Shown here: positions 7,097 through 8,266 of the stretch, piece by piece | Layout: each line of letters opens with the position of its first letter | Position numbering within the stretch: the first letter of the stretch is position 1 | DNA from: an uncultured bacterium | Lineage (GTDB): Bacteria; Planctomycetota; Phycisphaerae; Phycisphaerales; SM1A02 | Length of the DNA stretch: 8,266 nt | Direction of reading: 5' to 3' | Assembly (NCBI GenBank): GCA_903918555.1 | Contig: CAIXEV010000718.1 | Coordinates: 1 to 8,266 of the forward strand | Position numbers and translations under genes: made by a program | Notes under the pieces: model-generated | Told to the model about the DNA's origin: nothing | The model's database searches: none | The model's input: the letters and a program-made list of their open reading frames with translations, nothing else

Positions 7097-7121
7097 TCCG
7101 CCGCTCCATTCCGCCGCTCCA
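7097..7121 (+). repeat. Two-copy direct repeat in the DUF1844-sdhC gap
   Basis: TCCGCCGCTCCA occurs at 7097-7108 and again at 7110-7121, a 13-base period. The gap around it (7087-7160) is C-rich and G-poor on the plus strand, the composition favoured by Rho. No intrinsic terminator is visible, so the DUF1844 transcript may end by a Rho-dependent route; that is inference. Confidence 0.55.
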
Positions 7122-7205
7122 CTCCCCCGGCGCAATCGCCCCGGCCTCATCCCCCCTCTTCGCAGACGCGGGATCCGCTGCGCCCGCCGCATGCGCGCGA
7201 TGTTC

Positions 7206-7211
7206 TATACT
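7206..7211 (+). promoter_or_regulatory. Candidate -10 box TATACT for the sdh operon
   Basis: TATACT is five of six bases from TATAAT and lies 42 bases before the GTG start, giving a leader of about 35 bases that includes the Shine-Dalgarno. No recognisable -35 is present near 7183-7188. It stands out in a G+C-rich neighbourhood. Confidence 0.5.
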
Positions 7212-7243
7212 CCGCGATTCCTCCGAACCCGGAGAACCTCACC

Positions 7244-7247
7244 GGAG
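7244..7247 (+). promoter_or_regulatory. Ribosome binding site GGAG fixing the GTG start of sdhC
   Basis: GGAG (within CCGGAGACC) ends 6 bases before GTG 7254. It supports GTG 7254 over the in-frame ATGs at 7191 and 7200, both of which lie upstream of the likely -10 box. Confidence 0.75.
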
Positions 7248-7253
7248 ACCACC

Positions 7254-8069
7254 GTGTCAGCAACCGCCGCACACGCGCCCAGCAAGAGCTCGTTCCTCGA
7301 GCGCCACTACCACCTCCTTCGTCGCCTCCACTCGCTCACCGGAGTGGCCCCGATCGGAGTCTTCCTCATCCCGCACCTGACGACCAACTCGTCGATCGTG
7401 TGGGGCGAGGTCTTCAACGCGAAGAAGTACGCCGAGCTCGGCGCGGGCTCCGCCGGCGTCGCGACCTTCCAGCACGAGGTCAACTTCATCCACGACCTGC
7501 CGGCGCTGATCTTCATCGAGATCTTCGTGCTGTGGCTGCCGATCGCGTACCACGCGATCCTCGGCGTCTACTTCGCCCGCAGCGGCCGCGCCAACACCGA
7601 GCGCTACGCGTACCAGGCCAACTGGCGCTACACCTTCCAGCGCGTCTCGGGCTACCTCGGCGTGCTCTTCCTCTTCATGCACATCTCGAGCCTGCGCTGG
7701 GGCTGGACCTACGGGGGCATCATGCCTTCGTTCGACGCCGACAACGCGGCAAGCTCGACCGCGCTCCACCTCCAGGGCGGCTTCTTCCCCTACTTCAACG
7801 CGGTCTTCTACCTCGTCTGCGTTCTGGCGCTCGTGTTCCACTTCGCCAACGGCCTCTGGACCGCAGGGATCACCTGGGGTCTCACGATCAGCAAGCAGGC
7901 CCAGCAGCGCTGGGGCGTCGTCTGCGCCGGCATCGGCATGGCGCTCGCCGCGGCCGGCGTGAGCGCCGTCGTCGGCTTCAGCACGCTCGACGCCACGAAG
8001 GCCGAGGAGATCGAGAACAAGATGCAGTCCGAAGTGGCGGTGCTCACCGAACCCGCCGCGCCTCAGTAA
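7254..8069 (+). CDS. sdhC: Succinate dehydrogenase cytochrome b558 subunit SdhC
   Basis: 271 residues from GTG 7254. It is the membrane anchor that carries two b hemes and passes electrons between SdhB and the quinone in complex II. It matches the Bacillus-type b558 family: RLHSLTGVAPIGVFLIPHL, PIAYHAILGVYF, NWRYTFQRVSGYLGVLFLFMH and VFHFANGLWTAGITWGLT. The four His expected as heme ligands are H41, H100, H143 and H196, corresponding to H28, H70, H113 and H155 of the B. subtilis protein. Five helices are visible at about 29-46, 84-106, 130-148, 182-202 and 221-241. It is longer than the roughly 202-residue Bacillus protein because of a short N-terminal extension, a longer periplasmic-side loop (about 150-178) and a hydrophilic C-terminal tail (243-271). 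sdhA follows after 47 bases, the usual C-A-B order for this class. Confidence 0.96.
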   Translation: MSATAAHAPSKSSFLERHYHLLRRLHSLTGVAPIGVFLIPHLTTNSSIVWGEVFNAKKYAELGAGSAGVATFQHEVNFIHDLPALIFIEIFVLWLPIAYHAILGVYFARSGRANTERYAYQANWRYTFQRVSGYLGVLFLFMHISSLRWGWTYGGIMPSFDADNAASSTALHLQGGFFPYFNAVFYLVCVLALVFHFANGLWTAGITWGLTISKQAQQRWGVVCAGIGMALAAAGVSAVVGFSTLDATKAEEIENKMQSEVAVLTEPAAPQ

Positions 8070-8077
8070 TCCGCTTC

Positions 8078-8092
8078 CCGAGCCACGCTCGG
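8078..8092 (+). other. Small hairpin between sdhC and sdhA
   Basis: CCGAGC (8078-8083) and GCTCGG (8087-8092) form a 6-bp stem with a 3-base loop (or 5 bp with a 5-base loop). There is no T-run, so read-through into sdhA is expected. It might influence mRNA stability; this is inference. Confidence 0.4.
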
Positions 8093-8116
8093 CACGAACT
8101 TCAGGAACCCACTTCC

Positions 8117-8266
8117 ATGGCAGCCCCTTCCAAGCGTCGCGTGATCGTTGTCGGCGGCGGACTCGCAGGCCTCTCGGCCGCGGTGCGCATCGCCGAGGCC
8201 GGTCTTCATGTCGACCTCTTCTCGATCGTTCCCGTCAAGCGCTCGCACTCTGTGTGCGCGCAGGGC
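8117..8266 (+). CDS. sdhA: Succinate dehydrogenase flavoprotein subunit SdhA, 3' end missing
   Basis: The first 50 codons only; the window ends inside the gene. SdhA oxidises succinate to fumarate using covalently bound FAD, in complex with SdhB and SdhC at the inner face of the membrane. VIVVGGGLAGLSAAVRIAEAG (9-29) is the dinucleotide-binding fold with GGGLAG. PVKRSHSVCAQG (39-50) is the stretch with the His (H44) that links to FAD in this family. ATG 8117 has AGGAA (8103-8107) 9 bases upstream. The PVKRSHSVCAQG version is typical of the SdhA that pairs with b558-type SdhC, in agreement with the preceding gene. sdhB is expected next, outside the window. Confidence 0.96.
   Translation, partial: MAAPSKRRVIVVGGGLAGLSAAVRIAEAGLHVDLFSIVPVKRSHSVCAQG

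Noticed and set aside
7257..7841. 194-codon open frame on the minus strand inside sdhC
   Set aside because: It is a shadow of sdhC, which has full family motifs on the plus strand.

Overview
This is a GC-rich (by eye about two-thirds G+C), gene-dense bacterial chromosomal segment. It looks like a planctomycete, most likely of the Phycisphaerae type. The pointers are a DUF1844 protein with the typical IDSDWKAQAQAEKE-like N-terminus, a diheme cytochrome b558-type SdhC followed by SdhA, PilT/GspE-like proteins with altered ATP-binding motifs, and mixed leadered and apparently leaderless starts. TAA, TAG and TGA are all used as stops. I see no tRNA, rRNA, insertion sequence or CRISPR array. Taxonomy is inferred from protein style, not from a marker gene.

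Left region (1-4310), plus strand, probably one transcription unit: the 3' part of a PilT-like type IV pilus ATPase; a 573-residue membrane-anchored GspE/PulE-like protein whose nucleotide-binding motifs are largely lost; and a 554-residue protein with a four-helix CvpA-like N-terminus and a large unrecognised C-terminal part. A textbook intrinsic terminator closes the unit. The PilT-like gene appears to have asparagine in place of the Walker A lysine, so both ATPase-like proteins deviate at the same key residue.

Middle region (4311-6510): a 310-base non-coding stretch holds a 13-bp tandem repeat (seven full units) inside a 145-base tract with no T on the plus strand. It runs into the start of a UPF0102/YraN-type nuclease-like gene. 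Converging on it from the minus strand is a SurA/parvulin-like lipoprotein gene, with only 11 bases between the two stops.

Right region (6511-8266): the lipoprotein gene and a DUF1844 gene diverge from a 57-base spacer. In that spacer each start codon has a TANNNT box ending exactly 6 bases upstream, suggesting paired leaderless promoters. Next comes the start of a succinate dehydrogenase operon: sdhC (GTG start with a good Shine-Dalgarno and an upstream TATACT box), then the first 50 codons of sdhA, cut by the window end.

Genome-scale signal: the tetranucleotide ACGT occurs only twice in the window (34-37 and 190-193). Asp, Tyr and His codons before GT-starting codons are written GAT/TAT/CAT instead of the otherwise preferred GAC/TAC/CAC. 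This suggests selection against, or methylation-driven decay of, ACGT.
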